A stretch of DNA of 64,000 nucleotides from Streptomyces sp. CBMA29. GTDB lineage: Bacteria; Actinomycetota; Actinomycetes; Streptomycetales; Streptomycetaceae. The position numbers and the translations under genes were made by a program. Below the pieces are notes generated by a model. It was not told the origin of the DNA. It did no database searches and saw only the letters and a list, made by a program, of their open reading frames with translations. Location of the stretch: positions 46,350 to 110,349 of the forward strand of contig NZ_MECL01000158.1 in assembly GCF_014596445.1 (NCBI RefSeq), in the 5' to 3' direction. Positions 1 to 7,316 of this stretch are shown here, piece after piece; positions within the stretch are counted from its first letter, which is position 1, and the number at the start of each line of letters is the position of its first letter.

Positions 1-32
1 GACTTCTTATGCGGCAAACGCGGGCTCATCGT

Positions 33-845
33 TCACCACCTCTTCTTCGGCAGACCCATGCCGACCGGCAGCGCGGAGACGGCGAAGCCCAAGTCCTGGG
101 CCCAGTACATGCGGTGGACGTCGATGTACGCCCCGGAGGCGTCCGCTTCCAGCGCGGCGCAAGCGTCTTCGAGGTCCGCCGGATCGGTGACCGTCACGGT
201 GACGTAGGCCGTATATCGGACGAGACCGTGCCCGGCGGCCCACTCGGCGTCCTGCGCTTCCGCCCGTTGCAGCGCGGCCTTCTCGTGCTCGGGCACGATC
301 TGACCCGTCTTGTTACGCATACTCACCGCGACATGGCGGGAGGTGCGCTCACGCATCACGTCGCGCTCGGCGGCGCGAGGCGCGAGCGGCTGGATGTGCA
401 TGGAGAAGGCGCGACGATGCGCGCCCTCGGCCAGGAGCGGTGCGAGCGCCGTCGAAAAGACCTTGTTGCGTGGCCAGTCGGCGACCCAGTACGTCACCGA
501 CACCGCACCGTCATGGACGTAGCTCGTACGAGTCGCCTCGGCTGCAACCGGACCGGCGTGCGCAGTTGATACGCCGGGGGCTCCCCCGGACTCCAGTCCG
601 CGGACGGCCGCCGCAACCGCCGAGGCGCGGCGCTCCGCGAGCATCCGAGCGCTGTGCGGGTCGAACGCTGTCCGAAGGACTTCCGCCAGGTCGCGCGGCG
701 ACAGCCATCCCTCGACCTGGAGGTCCGCCGAGGCGATGGAGGAGGTGAGCGCCCGGAGGTGGCGGACGAGTACGGCCGCCGCGCCCGCGGTCCCGCCGCC
801 CGCTCCCTTGATGGCGCCAGCTGCTCGCGCGGTGTCGAGCTCCAA
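33..845 (-). pseudogene. C-terminal remnant of an SCO6880-family conjugation protein
   Basis: The reading frame ends in a motif (MYWAQDLGFAVSALPVG) that resembles the C-terminus of SCO6880-family proteins, which sit in actinobacterial conjugative or integrative elements beside type IV secretion-like ATPases. About 268 residues are homologous-looking. The frame stays open beyond about position 845, but there it runs antisense to the NlpC/P60 gene, so those 40 residues are not part of the protein. The N-terminal half is absent and the neighbouring gene is on the opposite strand, so a deletion or inversion joined two fragments. Family assignment is from memory of the C-terminal pattern. I regard it as non-functional. 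Confidence 0.6.
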
Positions 846-850
846 GTCAG

Positions 851-1477
851 TTGATGGATCCGGCGTATTCAGCGAAATCCTTCTACACACGTCTTCTCCA
901 CGTGTCCAACTGGCAGAGCCTGCCCGTGACTCAAGCCGCCCAGGCGGTTCAGCAGTCAGCAACACCCGAGGCGTACGCGAAGTGGGAACCGTTCGCCCAC
1001 CAGCTCGTCGCCACCGTCGGCGGAGGGGCGACCGATTGCGCAGGCGGGAAGGAGGATGGCGCGGGCGAGACCATCACGGCCCCCGTGCAACTCCCCTCCG
1101 GCTTCAGCCTCCCGGCGGGTACTCCGGTGTCGATCGTCACCGCGGTCTCGTACGGAATCCAGAAGCTCGGCATGCCCTACCAATGGGGCGGCACCGGCAA
1201 CCCCAGCTACGACTGCTCAGGTCTGATGATGATGGCCTACGACGCGGCCGGAGTGACCATCTCGCGCACCACGTACACCCAGGTACTCGACGGCACCCCT
1301 GTCTACAACGCCTCCGACCTCAAGCCCGGCGACCTCATCTTCGCCGCCGGCTCCGACGGAACACCGACGAACCCCGGCCACATCGGCATGTACCTCGGGA
1401 CCAACCTCGTCCTGGATGCGCCGCGGACAGGCAAGGACATCCAGATCACCCGATTCGACGACGGATACTGGAACTAG
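851..1477 (+). pseudogene. NlpC/P60 (C40) cell-wall peptidase, N-terminally truncated
   Basis: The C-terminal 110 residues form an NlpC/P60 domain: catalytic Cys in YDCSG, His in NPGHIGMYL, and the usual PGDLIF strand. These enzymes cut peptidoglycan stem peptides and, in conjugation loci, open a path for DNA transfer. The first 50 residues (MDPAYSAKSFYTRLL onward) match the middle of longer enzymes of this type, which start with a lysozyme-like domain. Here the upstream part and any signal peptide are missing. The break is at about 845-850, where the sequence runs into the SCO6880 remnant on the other strand. ATG 854 is the only nearby start and has no good ribosome site. Confidence 0.65.
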
Positions 1478-1519
1478 GAATCTGTGGCATTCCGTCGCAT
1501 CGTGCACTGAGTGCTGGCC

Positions 1520-1702
1520 CCGCGCCGACACCCGCCCCGACGGCCGCAAACGCTTCGCCTGGACCGACTACCGCGACCTCCTCCAGGCCGCCCACCAGCA
1601 ACTCGGCGGCCCGATCGTCCTTATGTAGGACAACCTCAACACCCACCTCGCCGCCGGAATGCGCCGCTACATCGCCGACCGCGACTGGCTCACCGTCTAC
1701 TA
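1520..1702 (+). pseudogene. IS630-family transposase, left fragment
   Basis: The frame reads FAWTDYRDLL, LGGPIV and DNLNTHLAAG, the second-aspartate region of IS630-family DDE transposases. The conserved Trp before DNLNTH is replaced by a TAG stop at 1626-1628, and the 5' part of the gene is missing. The frame breaks at 1702, where a second element is inserted, and resumes at 2915. It is a dead transposase. Confidence 0.75.
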
Positions 1703-1769
1703 GGGCGCTTCTTCCGGATCTTGGTCCGGGCGGACTTCGCACGCGGTTGTCCGCGGACATATTGGCGGC

Positions 1770-2018
1770 GTGGACGAAGCCGAGGTGAGTGGCCAGGCAT
1801 GGAGGGACAAGGTCAACGCACGTCCGACAGCTGAGCAGGATCGGGACGCCCTGGCCCAGCTCGTCGAAACGGACGCTGACTCCTTCGAGGTTGAGCTATA
1901 CGAGCGTGCGGCAGATCCCCAGGTGCTTTCGATTGATCGTGCCCAAAGGTCGCAGGCCGGGCAGTACGCCAGGCATGTGCGACGGCTTCGCAAGCATCAG
2001 CGGCACCAGCACAGTTGA
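1770..2018 (+). CDS. Possible small passenger ORF in the IS leader
   Basis: An 82-residue open frame lies in the 350-bp leader before the IS5 transposase. It is hydrophilic, acidic in the middle and basic at the C-terminus (RHVRRLRKHQRHQH). I recognise no domain and see no clear ribosome site. It could be chance in GC-rich DNA, or a remnant of host DNA carried within the element. It is listed because it fills an otherwise unexplained part of the insertion. Confidence 0.2.
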   Translation: MDEAEVSGQAWRDKVNARPTAEQDRDALAQLVETDADSFEVELYERAADPQVLSIDRAQRSQAGQYARHVRRLRKHQRHQHS

Positions 2019-2055
2019 ACAGCAGCCTTCGGATCACCTGATCGTTGATTGACGT

Positions 2056-2899
2056 GTGTCGTTGACTGATGCCCAGTGGGCAAGGATCGAGCCGTGCTGC
2101 CGAACCGGACACCTCGGCGGGGTGGACGGTGGCGTGATCACCGGCAGGTGATCGACGCGATCGCGTTCAAGTACCGCACCGGGACAGCGTGGACAGACTT
2201 GCCCGAGCACTTCGGCTCGTGGAAGGGCGCCCACAACCGGCTGCGGAACTGGGCTGCCAATGGCACCTGGGGGAAGGTCTTCACCGCTCTGATGGCTCAG
2301 GCAGACGCCGAGGACGATCTCGACTGGATTGTCCCTGTCGACTCCACGACAGTCCGGGCACATCAGCACGCCGCCGGGGTCCGTCAAAAGGGGCCCCGTC
2401 CGGCGAGCCGGACGACCATGCCCTCGGACGGTCCCGTGGCGGGCTGACGACGAAGATCCATCTCGCGGCTGACGGCCGATGCCGGCCGCTGGCGTTCGTC
2501 CTCACGCCTGGCCAGGCGGGTGACGCGCCCGCGTTCCCCGAGGTCATGGCCCGCCTGCGGGTGCCTCGGCCGATCGGTCGTCCCAGGACCACCCCGGAAA
2601 TGGTCCTGGCCGACAAGGCGTATTCGTCCCGGTCGATCCGCGACCATCTCCGTCGGCGTGGGATCCGGGCGGTGATTCCGCAGCCTGCCGATCAGGCCAC
2701 CCACCGCAAACGCCGCGGCAGCCGGGGCGGTCGTCCGCCGGCCTACGACCGCGACGCTTACAAGCGACGCAACACCGTCGAGCAGTGCATCAACAAGCTC
2801 AAGCAGTGGCGCGGCCTGGCTACCCGCTACGACAAGACCAGCACCATCTACCTCGCCGGACTCCACATCGCCGCCATCTTCATCTGGTCCGCGAGATGA
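2056..2899 (+). pseudogene. IS5-family (IS427-like) transposase in overlapping frames
   Basis: Translation gives the IS5 DDE core in two overlapping frames: the first Asp in VPVDSTTVRAHQ, the second in LADKAYSSRSIRD, and Glu in RRNTVEQCINKLKQWRG. The frames join at about 2387-2393, where an A_AAG_GGG heptamer allows a -1 slip; that arrangement is normal for the IS427 group. A second break is less normal. The N-terminus TDAQWARIEP (GTG at 2056) is one base out of frame with the following LLPNRTPRRGG at 2094-2095. Unless a GTG at 2076 is used, the conserved start is lost, so this copy is probably inactive. Confidence 0.75.
2387..2393 (+). other. Candidate -1 ribosomal frameshift heptamer (A_AAG_GGG)
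   Basis: In the upstream frame the codons are CAA AAG GGG CCC. Slipping back one base on AAG GGG gives AAA GGG and continues into the downstream transposase frame (GEPDDHALGR). Position and direction match the shift needed to join the two transposase halves. Confidence 0.55.
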
Positions 2900-2914
2900 C
2901 CCGAAAAAACGCCC

Positions 2915-3118
2915 TAACTGCCCGCCTACGCACCCGACCTCAACCCCGTCGAACGCATCTGGTCCGTACTGCGACGCACCACCACGGCCAATCGCGCCTT
3001 CACCGGCCCCGACGACCTGATCCCCGCCGTCCGGCGGGGCCTACGCCAACTCCAGTACCGCACCGACGTACTCGACGGCTGCCTCGCCGGCACCGGACTC
3101 GTCTGCACCCCACCATGA
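2915..3118 (+). pseudogene. IS630-family transposase, right fragment
   Basis: This is the continuation of the interrupted transposase: LPAYAPDLNPVERIWSVLRR carries the catalytic Glu region, followed by the usual C-terminal helices and a natural stop. The first codon after the insertion reads TAA where CAA (Gln) is expected. That base change or the TA duplication adds a further lesion to a gene already stopped at 1626. Confidence 0.75.
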
Positions 3119-3188
3119 CGACACCACACGTTCACGGTCAGTAGGTGCCCTTCGGCGTGCCACTTTGCCGAGGGAGAAACAGGTGGTC

Positions 3189-3243
3189 CCGGGGGCCGCG
3201 AGACCGCCCGGCAGGCGTTCCCGCGGCCCCCGGAACCGGCCCG
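3189..3243 (-). terminator. GC-rich hairpin downstream of the lectin gene
   Basis: A perfect 12-bp stem (CCGGGGGCCGCG with its complement) encloses a 31-nt loop, just 3' of the lectin stop at 3252. There is no U tract, as is common for Streptomyces terminators. Confidence 0.55.
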
Positions 3244-3251
3244 CGCTCGAC

Positions 3252-3719
3252 TCAGTACCAGACCTGGTACGGGCCGCTGTTGCACGGGTACGCCCGCACC
3301 CCGTCGACGTAGTTGTCGTCAAGGCAGTCGGTGAAGCCCCCGAACTGCGCCCGGAACACCAGCCCACCGCTGACGTGGTCCACCCGCCAGCTCTGCTCCG
3401 TCGAGGAGTCGCAGGTCTGGGCGCCGTACACGGAGTACGACATGTTGTCGCGGGCTAGGCACACCCCGGTGGCGACGTTCTGGAACCGCTTGGTTCCGTC
3501 GGCCCAGGTGTGTACCCGCCACTGCTGCCAGGCTCCGCCGTTGCACCCTTGCGAGTGGACGTTCTCCCGGGAGTTGTAGTCCAGGCACCACCCGGTCTGG
3601 TTGTTCCTGTATGTCTGCACCGGATCCGCAGACGGGGCCGCCGAGGCGACCCCCGTCGTCCCGGCCAGGGCGATCGCTGCGCCCGCCAGAGTCCCCGCCA
3701 TGCCCCGCTTGCCGATCAT
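3252..3719 (-). CDS. Secreted ricin-type beta-trefoil lectin
   Basis: 155 residues. The ATG at 3719 is preceded by GGAGAGG and starts a signal peptide (about residues 1-27, cleavage near ASA-AP). The rest is one ricin B/CBM13 beta-trefoil with three repeats, each ending in a Q-x-W-type motif: QQWR, QSWR and YQVWY. Six cysteines probably pair within repeats. Such domains bind galactose or xylose-containing glycans outside the cell. No catalytic domain is attached, so it is a stand-alone lectin or a fragment of a larger enzyme. The frame stays open upstream, but the signal peptide and ribosome site decide the start. Confidence 0.75.
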   Translation of the reverse strand: MIGKRGMAGTLAGAAIALAGTTGVASAAPSADPVQTYRNNQTGWCLDYNSRENVHSQGCNGGAWQQWRVHTWADGTKRFQNVATGVCLARDNMSYSVYGAQTCDSSTEQSWRVDHVSGGLVFRAQFGGFTDCLDDNYVDGVRAYPCNSGPYQVWY

Positions 3720-3853
3720 GTGAACCTCTCCCCTCGGTCTGTGCCCGCCTGTGGCGGTCACGGTAGGAGAGCTGGCCGCCGGCCCGCTCCTGACAGATGG
3801 CAGGGTGCGCCGGGCGGTCAGGCGGGACGGCGTCCGCGGGCGGACACGCGAAA

Positions 3854-3898
3854 CGGCCCATACCCGGGGTGGTGCTGTGGTGTTCCGGGTACGGGCCG
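3854..3898 (-). terminator. Hairpin downstream of the small membrane protein gene
   Basis: A 14-bp stem with one mismatch (CGGCCC-TACCCGG against CCGGGTA-GGGCCG) and a 17-nt loop lies 30 bp past the stop at 3928. It also sits upstream of the lectin gene on the same strand, so it separates the two units. Confidence 0.5.
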
Positions 3899-3927
3899 AT
3901 CCGAGCGGAGGTCGAACTGAGCCTGGG

Positions 3928-4254
3928 TCAGTGAGCTTCTTCGAGGTGGCTACCGATCGAGTGACGGTCGGCGGTCTGCGACTGGTCGGGCGAATTCGAC
4001 AGGCTGTCGCTGGCTTCCCCGGACCATGACGGGAGCTGGGCGGACGGTGCGCGGTAGGCACGGATCAGTTCTGCCAGGCGTTGTGTACGGCTGGCGTCGG
4101 CCACCGTCCATACCAGCAGAGCGAGTACCGCCACGACGAGCACACCGAGCACCGCTGCCGCCAGAGGCAGGCCGCCGACCAAGACTCCGCCCGCTCCGGC
4201 CGTCGCTCCCGCCCCTGCCATTACCTTCGCCTTCACCGCGCCCACCAGAGTCAA
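3928..4254 (-). CDS. Small single-pass membrane protein
   Basis: 108 residues. A Gly/Ala/Val-rich hydrophobic stretch at residues 10-50 forms one or two membrane segments, followed by a polar tail with a run of Ser/Asp/Gln. The start codon overlaps the stop of the upstream gene (ATGA, 4251-4254), so the pair is translationally coupled. No family is recognised. It probably acts with its partner; any role beyond membrane association is unknown. Confidence 0.55.
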   Translation of the reverse strand: MTLVGAVKAKVMAGAGATAGAGGVLVGGLPLAAAVLGVLVVAVLALLVWTVADASRTQRLAELIRAYRAPSAQLPSWSGEASDSLSNSPDQSQTADRHSIGSHLEEAH

Positions 4255-4901
4255 CCCTTACCCGGACGACGGTGCTGGCTCTCACGTATGCCGCATCGCA
4301 CGGGCCACGCCCGGACGACCAGTCGCATGGCGTGACGGGTCTGTCTGCGCCGTCGAGCCGGCCCCTCGGCGAGATCCCACAGCTCTCCGCGCCACTCTTC
4401 GCTGTACCGCATCCGTTCGGCCGCGGGCAGGATGCGCAACGCCACCCGGACCAACCATCCGGCACACGCGGCAGTCCGTACCTGTCCCGTCGCCAACACC
4501 CCGTCAAGCGCGGCAACGGCTCCAAGCTCGACCACGATCTTCCGCGCCTGGGCTCCCGCTCTTTCCAGCACTACGACGACACCGCGGGCGCTGTTGAGGT
4601 CGAGGTCGTAGTCGAGACTGCGGACCAAGTCGAGATCAAGGTCGAGACCACGGACCGGGCCGATCTCGCCGACGAAATCGCGGACGAGGTCGAGGTGGAC
4701 GGCAAGGTCGCCGACGATTTCCCGGGCTCGATTGAGGCGGGCCTGATCGAGAGCACCCTCCAACTCATGGGCGCGATCTCGGGCGAATTCGAGCTCGCGG
4801 GCGATGGCGAGCGCAGAGTCCCGAGCGCGGGCAAGGACGGAATCGGGGGCGCGGTGGTGATGGGTTGTCGCGCGGACCTCGGAGGCACCGGCATTGCTCA
4901 T
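4251..4901 (-). CDS. Streptomyces protein with helical N-terminus and RYSEEWRGELWDL motif
   Basis: 216 residues. The N-terminal half is rich in Arg, Glu, Leu and Ala and probably coiled coil (residues 15-70). It is followed by alternating Asp-Leu repeats (LDLDLDLVRSLDYDLDLN, residues 87-104) that reflect a short GAGGTC-type DNA repeat. The C-terminal third carries ERMRYSEEWRGELWDL, a motif common in uncharacterised Streptomyces proteins encoded next to PadR regulators. GGAGG precedes the ATG. The upstream PadR frame overlaps the start (ATGA), so this was once a padR-led three-gene operon. The regulator is now truncated. Function unknown. Confidence 0.6.
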   Translation of the reverse strand: MSNAGASEVRATTHHHRAPDSVLARARDSALAIARELEFARDRAHELEGALDQARLNRAREIVGDLAVHLDLVRDFVGEIGPVRGLDLDLDLVRSLDYDLDLNSARGVVVVLERAGAQARKIVVELGAVAALDGVLATGQVRTAACAGWLVRVALRILPAAERMRYSEEWRGELWDLAEGPARRRRQTRHAMRLVVRAWPVRCGIRESQHRRPGKG

Positions 4902-5042
4902 GAAGTGGTGCCTCCAGCCAGACCCGGGCGCAGCGCGCGCAGGGCACTGCGTTTGGCAGATGCAACTGCCAGGGCCATCCGAGCCCTCTCAGCACCGTCT
5001 GGGTTGAGCCGGTAATACCGGCGGCGTGGCCGACCCGCCTGC
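4898..5042 (-). pseudogene. PadR-family regulator, C-terminal remnant
   Basis: About 48 codons remain. QAGRPRRRYYRLNPDGAERA is the winged-helix wing and start of the C-terminal helix seen in PadR regulators, and the frame ends overlapping the next gene (ATGA). The recognition helix and everything upstream are missing, because the L-fuconate dehydratase gene ends at 5044 in the adjoining DNA. The gene therefore looks cut by whatever brought in the sugar-catabolic island. Confidence 0.6.
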
Positions 5043-5043
5043 G

Positions 5044-6387
5044 TCAGCGGTCGGCCGACGACGACGTCACGGCGAGGTCGGCTGCCCAGAAGCTTCCGCC
5101 GGGGTAGGTGTACGTGGCCACTGATGTCTGGCGCATCTGGGCGGAGAAGCCGGAGCGGGAGGGCGCCTGGTAGTGACCGTTGTGGATGACGACCGGATCG
5201 ATGAAGTGCTCGTGGAGGTGGTCCACGTATTCGATGACGCGGTCCTCGACCGAGCCGGACAGGGCGACGAAGTCGAACATCGCGAGATGCTGGACGAGTT
5301 CGCAGAGTCCGACGCCGCCGGCGTGCGGGCAGACCGGCACGCCGAAGGCCGCGGCGAGCAGGAGAATCGCGAGATTCTCGTTGACGCCGCCGACCCGGGC
5401 CGCGTCGAGCTGAAGAACGTCGATGGCACCGGCCTGGAGCAGTTGTTTGAAGACGATGCGGTTCTGCACGTGCTCGCCGGTGGCGACCTTGACGGGCGCG
5501 ACGGCCGAGCGGACGGTCGCGTGACCGAGGATGTCGTCGGGGCTGGTCGGCTCCTCGATCCAGTACGGCCCGAACGCCGCCAGGGCGTTCGTCCATTCCA
5601 CAGCCTCGGGCACATTCCAGCGCTGGTTGGCGTCCACGCACATGCGGACGTCGTCACCGATCGCGCGCCGTGCTGTGCGGCAGCGGCGGATGTCGTCGGC
5701 GAGGTCCGCGCCGACTTTCAGTTTGATCTGTCCGAATCCGTCGGCCACCGCCTGTCGGGCCAGCCGCTCCAGCTTCTCGTCGGAGTAGCCGAGCCAGCCC
5801 GGTGAGGTGGTGTACGCGGGATATCCGTGCCGGATCAGTTCGGACTGGCGCTGGGCGGCGCCCTCACGTCCGGCGCGCAGGAGTTCCAGGGCGCGCTGTG
5901 GGCTCAGCGCGTCGGTGATGTAGCGGAAGTCCACCTGCGAGACCAGCCACTCCGGCTCGGCCTCCGCCAGCAGGCGCCACAGCGGTACCCCCGCGCACTT
6001 GGCGGCCAGATCCCAGACCGCGTTCACCACCGCGCCGATGGCCATATGCATGACGCCCTTTTCGGGCCCGAGCCAGCGCAGTTGACTGTCCGCGATGAGC
6101 CGCCGGCTGATCCAACCGGGGTCGGCGCAGAGCTGGGCCACCGAACATCCGATGACATGGGAGCGGAGGCTGTCGATCGCGGCCACCTGCACCTCGTTGC
6201 CACGGCCGATGGTGAAGACGAATCCGTGTCCGTCCAGCCCGTCACCGGCGTCCGTGCGAAGCACCACGTACGCCGCCGAGTAGTCCGGGTCAGGGTTCAT
6301 CGCGTCCGAACCGTCCAGGTCACGGGAGGTCGGGAAACGGACATCGTAGGTGTCCACGGCAGTGATCCGGGCTCTGGCAAAGGACAC
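5044..6387 (-). CDS. L-fuconate dehydratase (enolase superfamily)
   Basis: 447 residues, the usual length. It removes water from L-fuconate to give 2-keto-3-deoxy-L-fuconate (EC 4.2.1.68). The enolase-superfamily features are clear: catalytic Lys in QIKLKVG (222 or 224), metal ligands D252 (CVDANQRW), E278 (WIEEPTSP) and E305 (ATGEH), and H355 in VCPHAGGVGLCEL, the last motif being characteristic of FucD/ENOSF1. The start is GTG 6387 with AAGGA upstream. It stands alone, with its own 203-bp upstream region that carries two copies of a 17-bp direct repeat. It opens the oxidative L-fucose branch of the island. Confidence 0.88.
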   Translation of the reverse strand: MSFARARITAVDTYDVRFPTSRDLDGSDAMNPDPDYSAAYVVLRTDAGDGLDGHGFVFTIGRGNEVQVAAIDSLRSHVIGCSVAQLCADPGWISRRLIADSQLRWLGPEKGVMHMAIGAVVNAVWDLAAKCAGVPLWRLLAEAEPEWLVSQVDFRYITDALSPQRALELLRAGREGAAQRQSELIRHGYPAYTTSPGWLGYSDEKLERLARQAVADGFGQIKLKVGADLADDIRRCRTARRAIGDDVRMCVDANQRWNVPEAVEWTNALAAFGPYWIEEPTSPDDILGHATVRSAVAPVKVATGEHVQNRIVFKQLLQAGAIDVLQLDAARVGGVNENLAILLLAAAFGVPVCPHAGGVGLCELVQHLAMFDFVALSGSVEDRVIEYVDHLHEHFIDPVVIHNGHYQAPSRSGFSAQMRQTSVATYTYPGGSFWAADLAVTSSSADR

Positions 6388-6440
6388 GACAGTTCCTTTC
6401 GCGGGATGCGGCCACAGGCGCGGGCCCGTTGGACAGCGAG

Positions 6441-6520
6441 GAGAAAGATGGGATGAATAATCCCAGTGCGTGCACCATAGAGCCCAAGGTCAGGGTTTGA
6501 CAAGATAAAGATCGGATGTA
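6441..6520 (-). promoter_or_regulatory. Two direct repeats upstream of the L-fuconate dehydratase gene
   Basis: On the plus strand GATAAAGATCGGATGTA (6504-6520) and GAGAAAGATGGGATGAA (6441-6457) match at 14 of 17 positions and lie 63 bp apart, about six helical turns. The proximal copy overlaps an inverted repeat TGGGAT-GAATA-ATCCCA (6449-6465). The ATCGGATGTAT-like core resembles operators of FadR-type GntR regulators of sugar-acid genes, but no GntR gene is in this island. The LacI regulator at 8239 is the only encoded candidate. Confidence 0.45.
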
Positions 6521-6590
6521 TCGAGAGTACGAAAAGCGAAGAACGACACCATCGCGCACGATCGGTACCACGGAGAGCCGCCGGCGCGGT

Positions 6591-7316
6591 CTACTCCCCC
6601 GCCCAGATCGTGCGTCCGCCGTCGACCCGCAGGGTCTGGCCGGTGAGGTAGGCGGCGCCCTCCGAAGCCAGGAACGCGACGACGGACGCGACATCCGCCG
6701 GGCTGCCGATCCGTCCGAGAGGAATACGGCTGCGGATGGCCGCCAGCTCCTCCTCGCCGGCGATCTCCCACGGACTGGTGAACACCGCACCGAGCGCGAC
6801 GGCGTTGACCCGTACTCCTGGTGCGCAGTCGACGGCGAGTTGACGAGTCAGCGCCTCGAGACCGCCTTTGGCGGCCGCGTACGCGGAGTACTCGTGAAAC
6901 GCGGTGACGGAGTGGATGGAGGAGGTGACCACCACGCTGCCCCGAGCGACGTCCAACAGGTCGCGGAGCGCTGCGACACCTTGGTAGACGGCGGTGATGT
7001 GGACATCGAGCAGGTGCTTCCAGCGCGCGACGGGGGTGTCGCCCAGCGGGGTGCGCGCGCTGCTTCCGGAGTTGAAGTACAGCAGGTCCAGGCGGCCGTG
7101 GCGACGCGCGAGGTGATCGCGCAGCCGGGCCCAGTCGTCCTGGTCGGTGACATCACACCGGTGGTACTCGGCGGCGCCGGTCCGCGCGGCGATCGTGCGG
7201 CCGCGCTCGTCGTCGATGTCGGTGAGGACGAGGGTCCAGCCGGAGTCGGCGAGCAGACGCGCGGACGCCTGGGCGATCTCCCCGACGGCGCCGGTGACAA
7301 CGGCCACGGCATTCAT
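6591..7316 (-). CDS. Short-chain dehydrogenase/reductase, probable sugar or keto-deoxy acid dehydrogenase
   Basis: 241 residues. Classical SDR fold: nucleotide-binding loop TGAVGEIA (8-15), catalytic Ser133 (VVTSSIHS), Tyr146 and Lys150 (YAAAK), and C-terminal YLTGQTLRVDGG. The usual NNAG is FNSG here. The start codon overlaps the lactonase stop (ATGA), so it is the last gene of the lacI-lactonase-SDR operon. In this context it could oxidise L-fucose (or D-galactose) to the lactone that the neighbour opens, or act as 2-keto-3-deoxy-L-fuconate 4-dehydrogenase. Sequence alone does not decide between these. Confidence 0.75.
   Translation of the reverse strand: MNAVAVVTGAVGEIAQASARLLADSGWTLVLTDIDDERGRTIAARTGAAEYHRCDVTDQDDWARLRDHLARRHGRLDLLYFNSGSSARTPLGDTPVARWKHLLDVHITAVYQGVAALRDLLDVARGSVVVTSSIHSVTAFHEYSAYAAAKGGLEALTRQLAVDCAPGVRVNAVALGAVFTSPWEIAGEEELAAIRSRIPLGRIGSPADVASVVAFLASEGAAYLTGQTLRVDGGRTIWAGE

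Larger units (their letters stand above)
1703..2914 (+). mobile_element. 1.2-kb insertion carrying an IS5-family transposase
   Basis: The insertion separates two halves of an IS630-type transposase whose protein sequence rejoins exactly across it (TVY before, LPAYAPDLNPVE after). The ends are imperfect inverted repeats: the left starts GGGCGCTTCTTCCGG and the right, read inward, starts GGGCGTTTTTTCGGG. Both are flanked by a TA dinucleotide (1701-1702 and 2915-2916), a likely target duplication. The element is long for its group because about 350 bp precede the transposase. A second end-like sequence near 2030 suggests the IS5 core may be shorter and the leader acquired separately. Confidence 0.65.

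Noticed and set aside
3720..4061. N-terminal extension of the lectin gene to 269 residues
   Set aside because: A signal peptide and ribosome site at 3719 fix the start; the extension is Arg/Pro/Thr-rich.
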